This document shows positions 38,897 to 46,638 of a DNA stretch of 46,790 nt, piece by piece. Below the pieces are notes generated by a model. The model was not told the DNA's origin. It worked only from the letters and a program-made list of their open reading frames with translations, and searched no databases. Within the stretch, counting starts at the first letter, position 1. Each line of letters starts with the position of its first letter. The stretch covers positions 1-46,790 of the forward strand of contig JAIKZI010000029.1 in NCBI GenBank assembly GCA_024682375.1, written 5' to 3'. The DNA is from Lachnospiraceae bacterium (GTDB lineage Bacteria > Bacillota > Clostridia > Lachnospirales > Lachnospiraceae). A program made the position numbers and the translations under genes.

Positions 38897-39406
38897 ATGG
38901 CTGAAAACACTAAACCTTTAAAGAAAAATCCATCTCGCAAGTCCTGTGAGAAAATCATTGAAAGAATTCTTATGACAGAAATCCTCGAAAAGGGACGAAA
39001 TCAGCAATTTAAAAACGCGGCCGATTTTATGCCATTTTTTGAATCTCTCTATCCAGCTTCACCTAGTCTTAGTAAGCAGGTTCAAAGAGCAATTCATCAG
39101 ATGGGTTTACCAAAGGATCGAAATGGATATTTTATAATCAATAAAACAGAAGCTCAATTAGAAGAAGATCAGGAAATTTCTCATATGCTTTCTCGAGGTA
39201 ATGCTTCTCTTTCTTCACTTGAAACAGAAACTGTTTTTTTAAAACTTACATCAGATACTATAGATTATCTTTTTGACTTGATTCATTCCAGCGAATCGTT
39301 TAAAGGATTGTATATTACAATGTTAAAAACATCTGATGGTATACTTTTTTTAACCGACTCAAAGGCCAGATTAAACGTACTCATTGAAAGCCTCATAGAA
39401 GGTTAG
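38897..39406 (+). CDS. ArgR-like DNA-binding protein
   Basis: The 169-residue protein starts at ATG 38897 with GGAGG upstream. The N-terminal part reads as a winged helix (SPSLSKQVQRAIHQMGLPKD then NGYFII, comparable to the ArgR recognition helix and wing). The C-terminal ~55 residues (VFLKLTSDTIDYLFDLIHSS, then GLYITMLKTSDGILFLTDSK) resemble the ArgR oligomerisation/arginine domain. The usual N-terminal R-x-x-x-I of ArgR is loose. It may regulate arginine or decarboxylase genes; a different winged-helix protein is possible. Confidence 0.5.
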   Translation: MAENTKPLKKNPSRKSCEKIIERILMTEILEKGRNQQFKNAADFMPFFESLYPASPSLSKQVQRAIHQMGLPKDRNGYFIINKTEAQLEEDQEISHMLSRGNASLSSLETETVFLKLTSDTIDYLFDLIHSSESFKGLYITMLKTSDGILFLTDSKARLNVLIESLIEG

Positions 39407-39426
39407 TTAAATTAACAGAATATTTT

Positions 39427-39465
39427 ATCCGATACGCGTAAATTGTGTATCGGATTCATTTTTGT
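39427..39465 (+). terminator. Terminator after the ArgR-like gene
   Basis: ATCCGATAC (39427-39435) pairs with GTATCGGAT (39447-39455); a short T-run follows. Confidence 0.65.
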
Positions 39466-39487
39466 CCATATTTAAAATAAGGACAAA

Positions 39488-39527
39488 AAAAAATAGCAGA
39501 ACTGGTCTTTTCCAGTTCTACTATTTT
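39488..39527 (-). terminator. Terminator after the D,D-carboxypeptidase gene
   Basis: The stem 39490-39505 with 39512-39527 (one mismatch) is followed on the minus strand by a run of T. Confidence 0.8.
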
Positions 39528-39538
39528 AACTTTATTGT

Positions 39539-40879
39539 CTATTTCTTTCTTCTGCGTCTTTTTCTACGTCTTCTTTTTAAATTGTTTTTCTTCTGAATTA
39601 CATAAAGTCCAACTACAACTGCAGCACCTACAATTACAATTATCCAAAAGACTGTTTTGAATACCTTTACTCTTTTTGCTCTTGCAGCTTTTGCTTCCTT
39701 TTCAGCTTTAATTCTCGCCTGTTCTCTCTTAAGTTCTGGCTTATTTAAAATATTAGTTGTTCCAAGAACTTCATCACCATTCTTTAAAGTTAGTATACCA
39801 ACCTTAGCTGATCCCTGAAGTCTCTTTACTTTCTTAATATCATAACTAACCTTACTTGTATCTGTATTATTTGGAAGTGTTACATATCCACTCTCCAATG
39901 ATAAGTCCTTTAAGTTCTTTCCTTTATATAACTTTTTAATCTTCTTATTTGATTTTAGATTAATTATTCCATCTGCAGAAAAATGCTTGTAATTATTAAA
40001 ACCATATTCGAACATTGCTGTTGTATCTTTATATTTAGAATATGAAACTGTATCTTTAAGTACTACAGCAACAAGTCTCATTCCATCTTTTTCTGCGTAA
40101 GTTACAAGCGTATTTTTTGCTATATCTGTATATCCTGTCTTTCCACCCTTACAGTATTTATATAAATACTTGCTCGTTCTATATGGATGATACATATCAT
40201 GCTGATTTAAAAGATATGTTGGTTCTGGATGAATATTTGTTGGCTTAATAGTATACTTCTTAGTTCCAATAATCTTTCTAAATTCTGGATTCTGATAAGC
40301 CTTTGCAGCAATCAATGCCATATCTCTTGCTGATACATAATGATTCTCATCAGTTAAACCATTTGAGCAAACGAAATGTGAATTAGTGCATCCAAGTTCT
40401 TTTGCTCTTTTATTCATCATTTCTACGAAATTATCAATACTACCGCCGATATGTTCAGCAATTGCATCTGCGCATTCATTTGCTGAAACAAGCATCATAG
40501 CGTACATACAATCTTTTAGGGACATTTTTTCCCCAACATCACGTGCTATATGTGCTGAAGCTGAGCTTTCATTCTTTCCAACTGCCTGCTGGGAAAAAGT
40601 AACTTCCTCGTCTAGTTTTCCGTTTTCAAGTGCAATTAGTGCAGTAAGTATTTTAGTTATACTTGCCGGATGTTGCTGGACATCTGCATTCTTTTCATAA
40701 AGTACTGTTCCTGTATCTATATCCATAACTATAGCTGATTCAGCTAAAATCTCATCCGTCATAGCCGGTTTTATAATTGTATTTTCCGTTGCATTTACTG
40801 TCTGACCCATAAATCCTACGCACATAGAAGCTGTAACTATGGTAGTTATAAATTTCTTAAATAATTTCAATTTAAACAC
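39539..40879 (-). CDS. D-alanyl-D-alanine carboxypeptidase (DacF-like, S11)
   Basis: The 446-residue protein trims peptidoglycan stem peptides. A signal peptide ends near residue 30 (VNA). The active-site motifs are SITK (S73, K76), SAN (S132-N134) and KTG (247-249). After a beta-rich C-terminal domain comes a membrane anchor (about 405-425) and a cytosolic tail of almost only Arg and Lys. The start is GTG at 40879; a TTG at 40870 has AAAAGG better spaced. It is divergent from trmB (63-base gap). Confidence 0.93.
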   Translation of the reverse strand: MFKLKLFKKFITTIVTASMCVGFMGQTVNATENTIIKPAMTDEILAESAIVMDIDTGTVLYEKNADVQQHPASITKILTALIALENGKLDEEVTFSQQAVGKNESSASAHIARDVGEKMSLKDCMYAMMLVSANECADAIAEHIGGSIDNFVEMMNKRAKELGCTNSHFVCSNGLTDENHYVSARDMALIAAKAYQNPEFRKIIGTKKYTIKPTNIHPEPTYLLNQHDMYHPYRTSKYLYKYCKGGKTGYTDIAKNTLVTYAEKDGMRLVAVVLKDTVSYSKYKDTTAMFEYGFNNYKHFSADGIINLKSNKKIKKLYKGKNLKDLSLESGYVTLPNNTDTSKVSYDIKKVKRLQGSAKVGILTLKNGDEVLGTTNILNKPELKREQARIKAEKEAKAARAKRVKVFKTVFWIIVIVGAAVVVGLYVIQKKNNLKRRRRKRRRRKK

Positions 40880-40942
40880 CTTTTCTCTGTTTTTTATTAT
40901 CGTTTTCTAGTAAAATATGAATTTGCATAGGAGGTATTAAAT

Positions 40943-41593
40943 TTGAGATTACGTCATATCCCAGAAGCCGACGAGGCTATTTTAACACACAAACTATCTG
41001 TACAGAATCCAGAGAACAATAAAGGTAACTGGTCTTCTGTATTTAAAAACGCTAATCCTATTCGTATTGAAATCGGAATGGGAAAGGGCAAATTCTTAAC
41101 TAGACTTGCTACTTTAAATAAAGATATTAATTATGTCGGCATGGAACGCTATTCAAGCGTATTATACCGTGCTCTTCAAAAGATGGATTCTCTTGACGAA
41201 CCATTAGATAATATCATATTTATATGTGAAGATGCAAAAAACCTTGCAGACTTCTTCGAACAAGGTGAAATCGATAGAATCTATCTAAATTTTTCTGATC
41301 CTTGGCCAAAAGATAGGCATGCAAAAAGAAGACTTACTTCACCAGTTTTCCTCGATGTGTATTCTAAGCTTTTAAGCAGCGGACATACTATCGAATTCAA
41401 AACTGATAATAGATTACTATTTGATTATTCTGTTGAAACTATCAAAGAATATCCTGATTTTGACATTACTGAAATCACATATGATCTTCATAATGATGCA
41501 AAAATGAATATTGGAAATGTAATGACTGAATATGAAGAGAAATTTTCTTCTCAGGGAAATCCAATTTTTAAACTCATAGCCAAAAGGAAATAA
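40943..41593 (+). CDS. trmB: tRNA (guanine46-N7)-methyltransferase TrmB
   Basis: The 216-residue enzyme has SAM motif IEIGMGKGKF, the family signature NFSDPWPKDRHAKRRL and C-terminal TDNRLLFDYSVE. It uses a TTG start with AGGAGG eight bases before it. Confidence 0.95.
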   Translation: MRLRHIPEADEAILTHKLSVQNPENNKGNWSSVFKNANPIRIEIGMGKGKFLTRLATLNKDINYVGMERYSSVLYRALQKMDSLDEPLDNIIFICEDAKNLADFFEQGEIDRIYLNFSDPWPKDRHAKRRLTSPVFLDVYSKLLSSGHTIEFKTDNRLLFDYSVETIKEYPDFDITEITYDLHNDAKMNIGNVMTEYEEKFSSQGNPIFKLIAKRK

Positions 41594-41600
41594 TAAAAAG

Positions 41601-41628
41601 CGACTCTAATCTATAAAGATTAGAGTCG
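41601..41628. terminator. Bidirectional terminator between trmB and the EAL gene
   Basis: CGACTCTAATC (41601-41611) pairs perfectly with GATTAGAGTCG (41618-41628), with A/T-tracts on both sides. Confidence 0.8.
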
Positions 41629-41633
41629 TTTAT

Positions 41634-43544
41634 TTATTTAAGCAATTTTATAAAACTTTCCGCAGATAAAGGTCTTGAGAAATAATAGCCCTGCTCATAA
41701 TAGGTTCCCATCTTTTCTACATTTTCTTTCATCTCTTCAGTTTCTATACCTTCGCATAAAACCTTAAATCCATTCTCGCTAATCATATTTATCAGATACG
41801 GAAGCATCTGATCCTCTTTATTAAAATACGACCAAACTAAAGACTTATCAATTTTTATTACATCAAAAGGTAATTTTATGATTGATGACAAATTAGAATA
41901 TCCTGTACCATAATCATCCAAACTAAAGGTTGATCCTTTTCTAATTAAATTATGCATCAATATATTAAGCTCATCTAAATCTACAATCGCTGTTTCAGTG
42001 ATTTCAAAATGTATTTTTGACATATCTACATTATATTCATCACAAATAGCAATCAAATCATCACTTAAACTTAAATGCAAACACTGTATTGGTGAAAGAT
42101 TTACGTTTATATATTCAAGTCCAAGCTTATCAATATCATTTTCACTTATAAATTTACAAACCTTCCTAAATATCTGTTCTCCGAGCTTTAGAATTGTTCC
42201 ATCTTCTTCTGCTAATGGAATGAATCTATCTGGTTCTACTATTCCTAAACTTTTATCTTGAATTCTTGCAAGAGCCTCAGCTCCTTTTATTCTTTTTTCC
42301 TTAGCATCATATATAGGCTGAAAATATGCTTCTATATTTTCTTTTTCAATTGCATCATGAAGAGCTCTAATATATTCTCTTTCTTTTGCTCTTCTATCTA
42401 CATCATTCTTATTTATACTTTGTAGTACCGTATCCTCAGACTTCTGAATTTCACCAATCTCTAACTTCAAAAGTTCAATCATTAGCGCTGTATCATCTAC
42501 AATTGCTTCTTCTGGCAAAAATACAAATCTTGAATTTAAGTGAATAGACTCCTTACGATTTGAAGTTAAATACCATTCTTTTTCAAATCTATTCTCTACT
42601 TTTCTCTTTACCTTAATTTTGTCTGTTCTTTCTGTCATTAACATGACGTATCTACCATTTGATATGTAGAAGCAAAAAACATTCTTTAAACTATTATTGA
42701 AAAAAACTCCTATCTGATGAAGTAAAAATCTTGTTTTTGTATCACCATATATTGACTTAATGTTTTTGTAATTTGCTATACCTACGCCTAAAATTGAAAA
42801 TTTTCTATTTTCATAAATCAGTTCTTTTAAAAATCGTTCTAAGCTATCCTGATTATACACTCCAGCTCTACTATCAAAATCATACTCAGGATTCTGCATA
42901 GACATGAATATAACACCTATTCCAATTGAGAAGCATATATTCACTAAAAGATAATAAGGTAAGATATAAGTTTGAACAAATACTCCTGTCAGTGAAATAA
43001 ACGTAAAAAAGTATAAACTGAATTTTTCTTTTCGAGAAATCTTTTTTCCTTTAAATGTTATAACAAACAATGCCGCAAACATATGGTAAAAAAGGAACGG
43101 TGTAATTATATAGTAAAACCCTCTAGTTCTTGCAAAACCATTGATTCCATCCATTGTAAAGAATATTTCTGTCCACGGATTAGTAATCAATAAAAACATC
43201 AAGAAATACAGTGGAAAGTTTATATACTTCCATTTACTAAAAACTCTTCCTTCTCTTTCATATGCAACAACCCTGGCATACAAGTCAAACAAATGAAATA
43301 GCAAAAAGAGCAACATATAATAAACTATATTTGACCCCATCGTTAACCATTTTGGATATTTCCAATAATAGGTAGAAACATAACTTGCTAATAGATCTAT
43401 AACAATCAACCCAAGATTAGTTACTAGAAGTAAATGATAAATCATATTTCCTAGCACTGGAATATATCTTTGTAGTCTAAAGAAGAATAAGAAAATAATT
43501 ACAAGTATTAGGGCCGATATTTCTAACTGTGGATTCCAAAGCAT
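41634..43544 (-). CDS. Membrane-bound c-di-GMP phosphodiesterase (degenerate GGDEF plus EAL)
   Basis: The 636-residue protein has about seven to eight membrane segments (residues 5-215), then a GGDEF-like domain (about 220-370) whose signature is lost (SNGRYVML), and an EAL domain. EAL residues are intact: EALAR, NVNLSP, FEITETAIVD, DDYGTGYSNLSSIIKLPFD, KIDKSLV and CEGIETEEM. It should degrade c-di-GMP; the membrane part is a sensor of unknown ligand. No close operon partner. Confidence 0.92.
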   Translation of the reverse strand: MLWNPQLEISALILVIIFLFFFRLQRYIPVLGNMIYHLLLVTNLGLIVIDLLASYVSTYYWKYPKWLTMGSNIVYYMLLFLLFHLFDLYARVVAYEREGRVFSKWKYINFPLYFLMFLLITNPWTEIFFTMDGINGFARTRGFYYIITPFLFYHMFAALFVITFKGKKISRKEKFSLYFFTFISLTGVFVQTYILPYYLLVNICFSIGIGVIFMSMQNPEYDFDSRAGVYNQDSLERFLKELIYENRKFSILGVGIANYKNIKSIYGDTKTRFLLHQIGVFFNNSLKNVFCFYISNGRYVMLMTERTDKIKVKRKVENRFEKEWYLTSNRKESIHLNSRFVFLPEEAIVDDTALMIELLKLEIGEIQKSEDTVLQSINKNDVDRRAKEREYIRALHDAIEKENIEAYFQPIYDAKEKRIKGAEALARIQDKSLGIVEPDRFIPLAEEDGTILKLGEQIFRKVCKFISENDIDKLGLEYINVNLSPIQCLHLSLSDDLIAICDEYNVDMSKIHFEITETAIVDLDELNILMHNLIRKGSTFSLDDYGTGYSNLSSIIKLPFDVIKIDKSLVWSYFNKEDQMLPYLINMISENGFKVLCEGIETEEMKENVEKMGTYYEQGYYFSRPLSAESFIKLLK

Positions 43545-43612
43545 TCTAAATTCCTCTTTTAAATCTATTTTCGTCTACGCCTTGATTTTATCATAATTTA
43601 TAAAAAAAGATA

Positions 43613-43654
43613 CAAAAAAAAGCCCCAACTCCACGGTAAACGTAAAACTGAGAC
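43613..43654 (-). terminator. Terminator after tRNA-Lys
   Basis: On minus-strand RNA GUCUCAGUUUU pairs with GGAGUUGGGGC using several G-U pairs, followed by a run of seven U. Confidence 0.55.
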
Positions 43655-43661
43655 CTTCGTA

Positions 43662-43734
43662 TGCGCGATCAGGGGTTCGAACCCTGGACACCCTGATTAA
43701 GAGTCAGGTGCTCTGCCAGCTGAGCTAATCGCGC
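43662..43734 (-). tRNA. tRNA-Lys (CTT anticodon)
   Basis: The minus strand folds into a full cloverleaf of 73 bases: acceptor GCGCGAT/ATCGCGC, D arm, anticodon stem CCTGA/TCAGG with loop CTCTTAA (anticodon CTT), and TTCGAAC T-loop. CCA is not encoded. Confidence 0.97.
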
Positions 43735-43770
43735 TTATTTATTTGTTTTGCTCTCTCAAGCACGTTCTCT

Positions 43771-43799
43771 ATTATACGCAGGTTATTAAAAAAATGCAA
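43771..43799 (-). promoter_or_regulatory. tRNA-Lys promoter
   Basis: On the minus strand TTGCAT (43794-43799) and a perfect TATAAT (43771-43776) are 17 bases apart. Confidence 0.75.
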
Positions 43800-43849
43800 G
43801 TACTTTTTTATAATTTTTTTAAATTTTTTTTAGTGGGAGAATTTGCAAG

Positions 43850-43877
43850 GTAAATGCAACACCCACGTTGCATTTAC
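43850..43877. repeat. Left-end palindrome of the element
   Basis: GTAAATGCAAC (43850-43860) and GTTGCATTTAC (43867-43877) pair perfectly around a 6-base loop. Confidence 0.8.
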
Positions 43878-43932
43878 TTTGACAAAATTCTAGGAGCTAT
43901 AAACGTTGCAATAAATTTGAAAGGAAAAATAT

Positions 43933-44205
43933 ATGCAAAATCTTACAAAAGCAGAAAAAGAACTTCAAAAGAAAGGGTTCATATTAACGCATACGGAATA
44001 TATCAAAATTGACTCTGAAACATCTTTACCTGTTATTACTTACTCAAGATATTTAGATGATGAACATATTCAATGCGATATGACAATAACATTCAACACA
44101 TCCCAAGATAGTATTGATTTTAGTTCATCTTATGGAACAGTTTTTATTGAACCAGATCTTTTACCTGCTATTCAATTAAGAGCAAATGAATTGTTTAGTG
44201 TCTAA
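43933..44205 (+). CDS. Hypothetical 90-residue protein
   Basis: A small soluble protein with GAAAGGAAAAATAT before the ATG. It has a Lys/Glu-rich N-terminus and then alternating beta-like segments (LPVITYSRYL, IQCDMTITFNTS, GTVFIEPDLL). No family recognised. It overlaps the end of the convergent 218-residue gene by 11 bases. Confidence 0.6.
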   Translation: MQNLTKAEKELQKKGFILTHTEYIKIDSETSLPVITYSRYLDDEHIQCDMTITFNTSQDSIDFSSSYGTVFIEPDLLPAIQLRANELFSV

Positions 44206-44851
44206 AAACGTTATTTTTATTTGGATATAAAGTACCAATTTCATTTGCAATTTGTTCAAAATGAAACTCTCTTAATGTATTATATTTCGCTAAATTTTCT
44301 AATATTGTAGGAATGTCAGTTTTAAATTTTGTAACGATAGACATAAAACCTAAATATTGATATTCATTTGGTTTTAAATGAATATATTTTTTGTTTGCTA
44401 CGCTTTGTAATATCTTAAATATTTGTGTTCCAGGAGTTAAACTCTCTTGATAATATATTATAAAGAGTTGAATTGCATTATATAACTGTTTGCGAATAGG
44501 ATTCCACGTTTTATTTAAGTTTCTGTTAGCAATAGCATTATGATCGTTATCGTGTTCAAAATTTTCATCATTTCCTTCAAAGGGGTTCATTGAGCGAGGC
44601 ATAGGTTCACCGATGATTGAACATAAATGCCTTGCTGCTCCAGAACCGCATGTAATTATTCTTTTTTCTTTAGTAATTTTGTGTTCGCATGAAAATTGAT
44701 AAAATTTATCTCTTATTATGCGATTATTGGCATCGCTTCTTACAGTACGATTATTAAATAATACAATACAATCATCTGCGTGAACTATATACTCTTCGCA
44801 GATTCTTTCTCTTAATTCTTCTGTGGTACAGTTTAAATGAGCTATTGACAT
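44195..44851 (-). CDS. Unknown 218-residue protein with a possible Cys/His metal site
   Basis: No family recognised. The N-terminal half has C55, H57, C68, H75 and C77 (FSCEH, ITCGSG, ARHLCS), which could hold a metal. The middle is acidic and polar (EGNDENFEHDNDHN), and the C-terminal half is helical (YNAIQLFIIYYQES). It starts 3 bases after the HTH gene with AAGGAG inside that gene's end, so the two form an operon. Confidence 0.65.
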   Translation of the reverse strand: MSIAHLNCTTEELRERICEEYIVHADDCIVLFNNRTVRSDANNRIIRDKFYQFSCEHKITKEKRIITCGSGAARHLCSIIGEPMPRSMNPFEGNDENFEHDNDHNAIANRNLNKTWNPIRKQLYNAIQLFIIYYQESLTPGTQIFKILQSVANKKYIHLKPNEYQYLGFMSIVTKFKTDIPTILENLAKYNTLREFHFEQIANEIGTLYPNKNNVFRH

Positions 44852-44854
44852 TTC

Positions 44855-45022
44855 TTATATCTCCTTTTGGTTTAATAATAAATTTAACATATATACCACA
44901 TATTCTGGTGGTTTTCTTACTCCTTGTTCCCAGTGTTGCAAGGTCCCCACAGGTATGTGGTATTTCTTTGCAAATTGGGATTGCGATAATCCCGTTTTTA
45001 ATCTTATCTCTTTTATATTCAT
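44855..45022 (-). CDS. XRE-family HTH regulator (55 residues)
   Basis: The short protein MNIKEIRLKTGLSQSQFAKK, then YHIPVGTLQHWEQGVRKPP, is a compact lambda-repressor-type HTH with little else. A longer frame to 45109 exists, but AGAGG before ATG 45022 fixes the start. It is divergent from the transposase gene and shares its control region, so it may repress transposition. Confidence 0.82.
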   Translation of the reverse strand: MNIKEIRLKTGLSQSQFAKKYHIPVGTLQHWEQGVRKPPEYVVYMLNLLLNQKEI

Positions 45023-45043
45023 ATTTAACCTCTTTTTATTCCT

Positions 45044-45076
45044 TGGTATACTATATATCATTGGGATATAGTTACA
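45044..45076. promoter_or_regulatory. Divergent promoter region with an operator-like repeat
   Basis: Between the HTH gene and the transposase gene, ACTATAT and ATATAGT form an inverted repeat around ATCATTGGG. TTGGTA at its left and TATAGT at its right could serve the transposase. Confidence 0.45.
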
Positions 45077-45091
45077 TAAAGGAGAAGAATA

Positions 45092-46372
45092 ATGACTACA
45101 TTTAAGCATCTAACTCATGAGCAACGTGTATTGATAGAAGATAGATTAAATAAGCATATATCTATCCGTAAAATAGCAGCTGAATTAGAAAAATCTCCTT
45201 CAACTATTTTAAGAGAAATAGCTAATAAGAAGATTATAATTTACAGTAGTAAGAACCATTGTATTCATAGACGATATTGCGATATTCAACATCTTTGTAA
45301 TGATTTAAACTGCAATAACAAATGTTCTAAATGCATTCAGTTATGTTCGAATTACTGCTCAAAATATGAAAAAGCCATTTGTCCTAAATTATCAAAAAGT
45401 CCTTATATCTGTAATGGTTGTAAAAATTATCATTTTTGCGAGTATGATAAATTTATTTACAGTTCTGTAGATGCATATAAGCAATACAAGACTACCTTAT
45501 CTGATAGTCGTTCTGGATTTGATATATCAGAAGAAGAACTTATATACATCAATGAGCTAGTAACACCTCTTATACGCAATGGGCAGTCACCATATCATAT
45601 AATTACAAGTAATAAAGATAAAATACATATCAGCGAGACAACATTAAGAAGAATGATCGATAAATGTGTCTTAGATGCTAGAAATATTGACTTACGAGAG
45701 CAGGTCAAACGAAAACCTCGTAATAAACAACCAATAGTAAGACTATCAACATCAAAAATTGGACATTTTTATTGTGATTACCTGGATTATATTTCCAAAA
45801 ATGATGCTAATGTTACTGAAATGGATTGTGTAGAAGGATTAAAGAATGAGGGAGCCACTCTATTAACTCTTACTCTTAAAAACTTATCCTTCCAACTTGC
45901 TTTTATCATGAATAAACATGATTCATCTTCAGTTATTGAAACCTTAGATAAAATTGAAACTGCTCTTGGCTTTGATTTATTTCATGCAGTATTTGGTGTA
46001 ATTTTAACTGATAATGGTGCGGAATTTGCAGACATTGAACGAATGGAACGTTCATGTCTTACAAATAAAAAAAGATGCATTATATTCTTCTGCGAGCCTA
46101 ATCGTTCAGATCAGAAAGGTACTTGTGAAAATCATCACCGAATGATTAGATATATCCTTCCTAAAGGCTCGTCTTTTGAGCATTTATACCAATCAGATGT
46201 AAATCTTATTATGAATCACATTAATAGCTATAAACGTAAGGCACTCTATGGCAGAAGTGCCTTTAATTTAGCTAAAATGGTTCTACCAGAAGATTTCTTC
46301 ATTCTTCTTGGTTTAGAAGAAATACCTTCAGACCAAATTATATTATCTCCAAAACTTCTTCAATCAAAGTAA
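45092..46372 (+). CDS. IS30-family transposase
   Basis: The 426-residue transposase has an N-terminal HTH (HLTHEQRVLIEDRLNKHISI, then KIAAELEKSPSTILREI), a cysteine-rich insert (C57 to C116, twelve cysteines) as in clostridial IS30 relatives, and a DDE core: D245, D307 (TDNGAEF) and E346 (GTCENHHRMIR). It looks intact. The last codons and stop lie in the right inverted repeat. Confidence 0.92.
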   Translation: MTTFKHLTHEQRVLIEDRLNKHISIRKIAAELEKSPSTILREIANKKIIIYSSKNHCIHRRYCDIQHLCNDLNCNNKCSKCIQLCSNYCSKYEKAICPKLSKSPYICNGCKNYHFCEYDKFIYSSVDAYKQYKTTLSDSRSGFDISEEELIYINELVTPLIRNGQSPYHIITSNKDKIHISETTLRRMIDKCVLDARNIDLREQVKRKPRNKQPIVRLSTSKIGHFYCDYLDYISKNDANVTEMDCVEGLKNEGATLLTLTLKNLSFQLAFIMNKHDSSSVIETLDKIETALGFDLFHAVFGVILTDNGAEFADIERMERSCLTNKKRCIIFFCEPNRSDQKGTCENHHRMIRYILPKGSSFEHLYQSDVNLIMNHINSYKRKALYGRSAFNLAKMVLPEDFFILLGLEEIPSDQIILSPKLLQSK

Positions 46373-46405
46373 ATGCAACACTTATTTATTATATGTTGCG
46401 TTTAC
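46369..46405. repeat. Right-end palindrome of the element
   Basis: GTAAATGCAAC (46369-46379) and GTTGCGTTTAC (46395-46405) pair with one G-T pair around a 15-base loop. Confidence 0.75.
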
Positions 46406-46472
46406 TCTAAAATATAGTATTTATCAATGTTCTTTGTATTATATATTAAATATAAAAATTATTGTTATCCAG

Positions 46473-46506
46473 ATAGTTAATGCAACAGTAGTGTTGCATT
46501 AACTAT
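46473..46506. repeat. Third related palindrome outside the element
   Basis: ATAGTTAATGCAAC (46473-46486) pairs perfectly with GTTGCATTAACTAT (46493-46506) around a 6-base loop; its core TAATGCAAC matches the element ends in nearly all positions. Confidence 0.75.
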
Positions 46507-46565
46507 ACAAATTTAAGAAATTTTTTTTAGTAACTTAACTTTCCTGCAAAATAACTCTCATTTAA

Positions 46566-46617
46566 GAAAAAAGAGGCAACAACCCATTCCTAACTTCGAA
46601 CGAATCATTACCTCTTA
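46566..46617 (-). terminator. Terminator after the right-edge gene
   Basis: AAGAGGCAA (46571-46579) pairs with TTACCTCTT (46608-46616) with one mismatch; on the minus strand a T-run follows. Confidence 0.55.
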
Positions 46618-46638
46618 TATTATAACTTATAAAATTAA

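Larger units (their letters stand above)
43850..46405. mobile_element. IS30-family element with passenger genes and palindromic ends
   Basis: Between palindromes at 43850-43877 and 46369-46405 lie three small genes and an IS30-type transposase gene. The two ends share an exact 16-base inverted repeat, GTTGCATTTACTTTGA (43867-43882, and reversed at 46364-46379), which overlaps the transposase stop. Ordinary IS30 elements carry only a transposase. Exact outer borders and target duplication are not resolved. Confidence 0.65.

Noticed and set aside
39461-39488. Inverted repeat TTTTGTCC/GGACAAAA between two terminators
   Set aside because: It is a weak hairpin in an AT-rich gap between convergent genes and is not needed to explain termination.
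43662-46405. Integration of an element at the tRNA-Lys 3' end
   Set aside because: The element is on the 5' side of the tRNA, no repeat of the tRNA 3' end is seen, and no integrase gene is present.
43850-46506. CRISPR-like array from the three related palindromes
   Set aside because: The copies are too few and too far apart, with genes between them and no cas genes.
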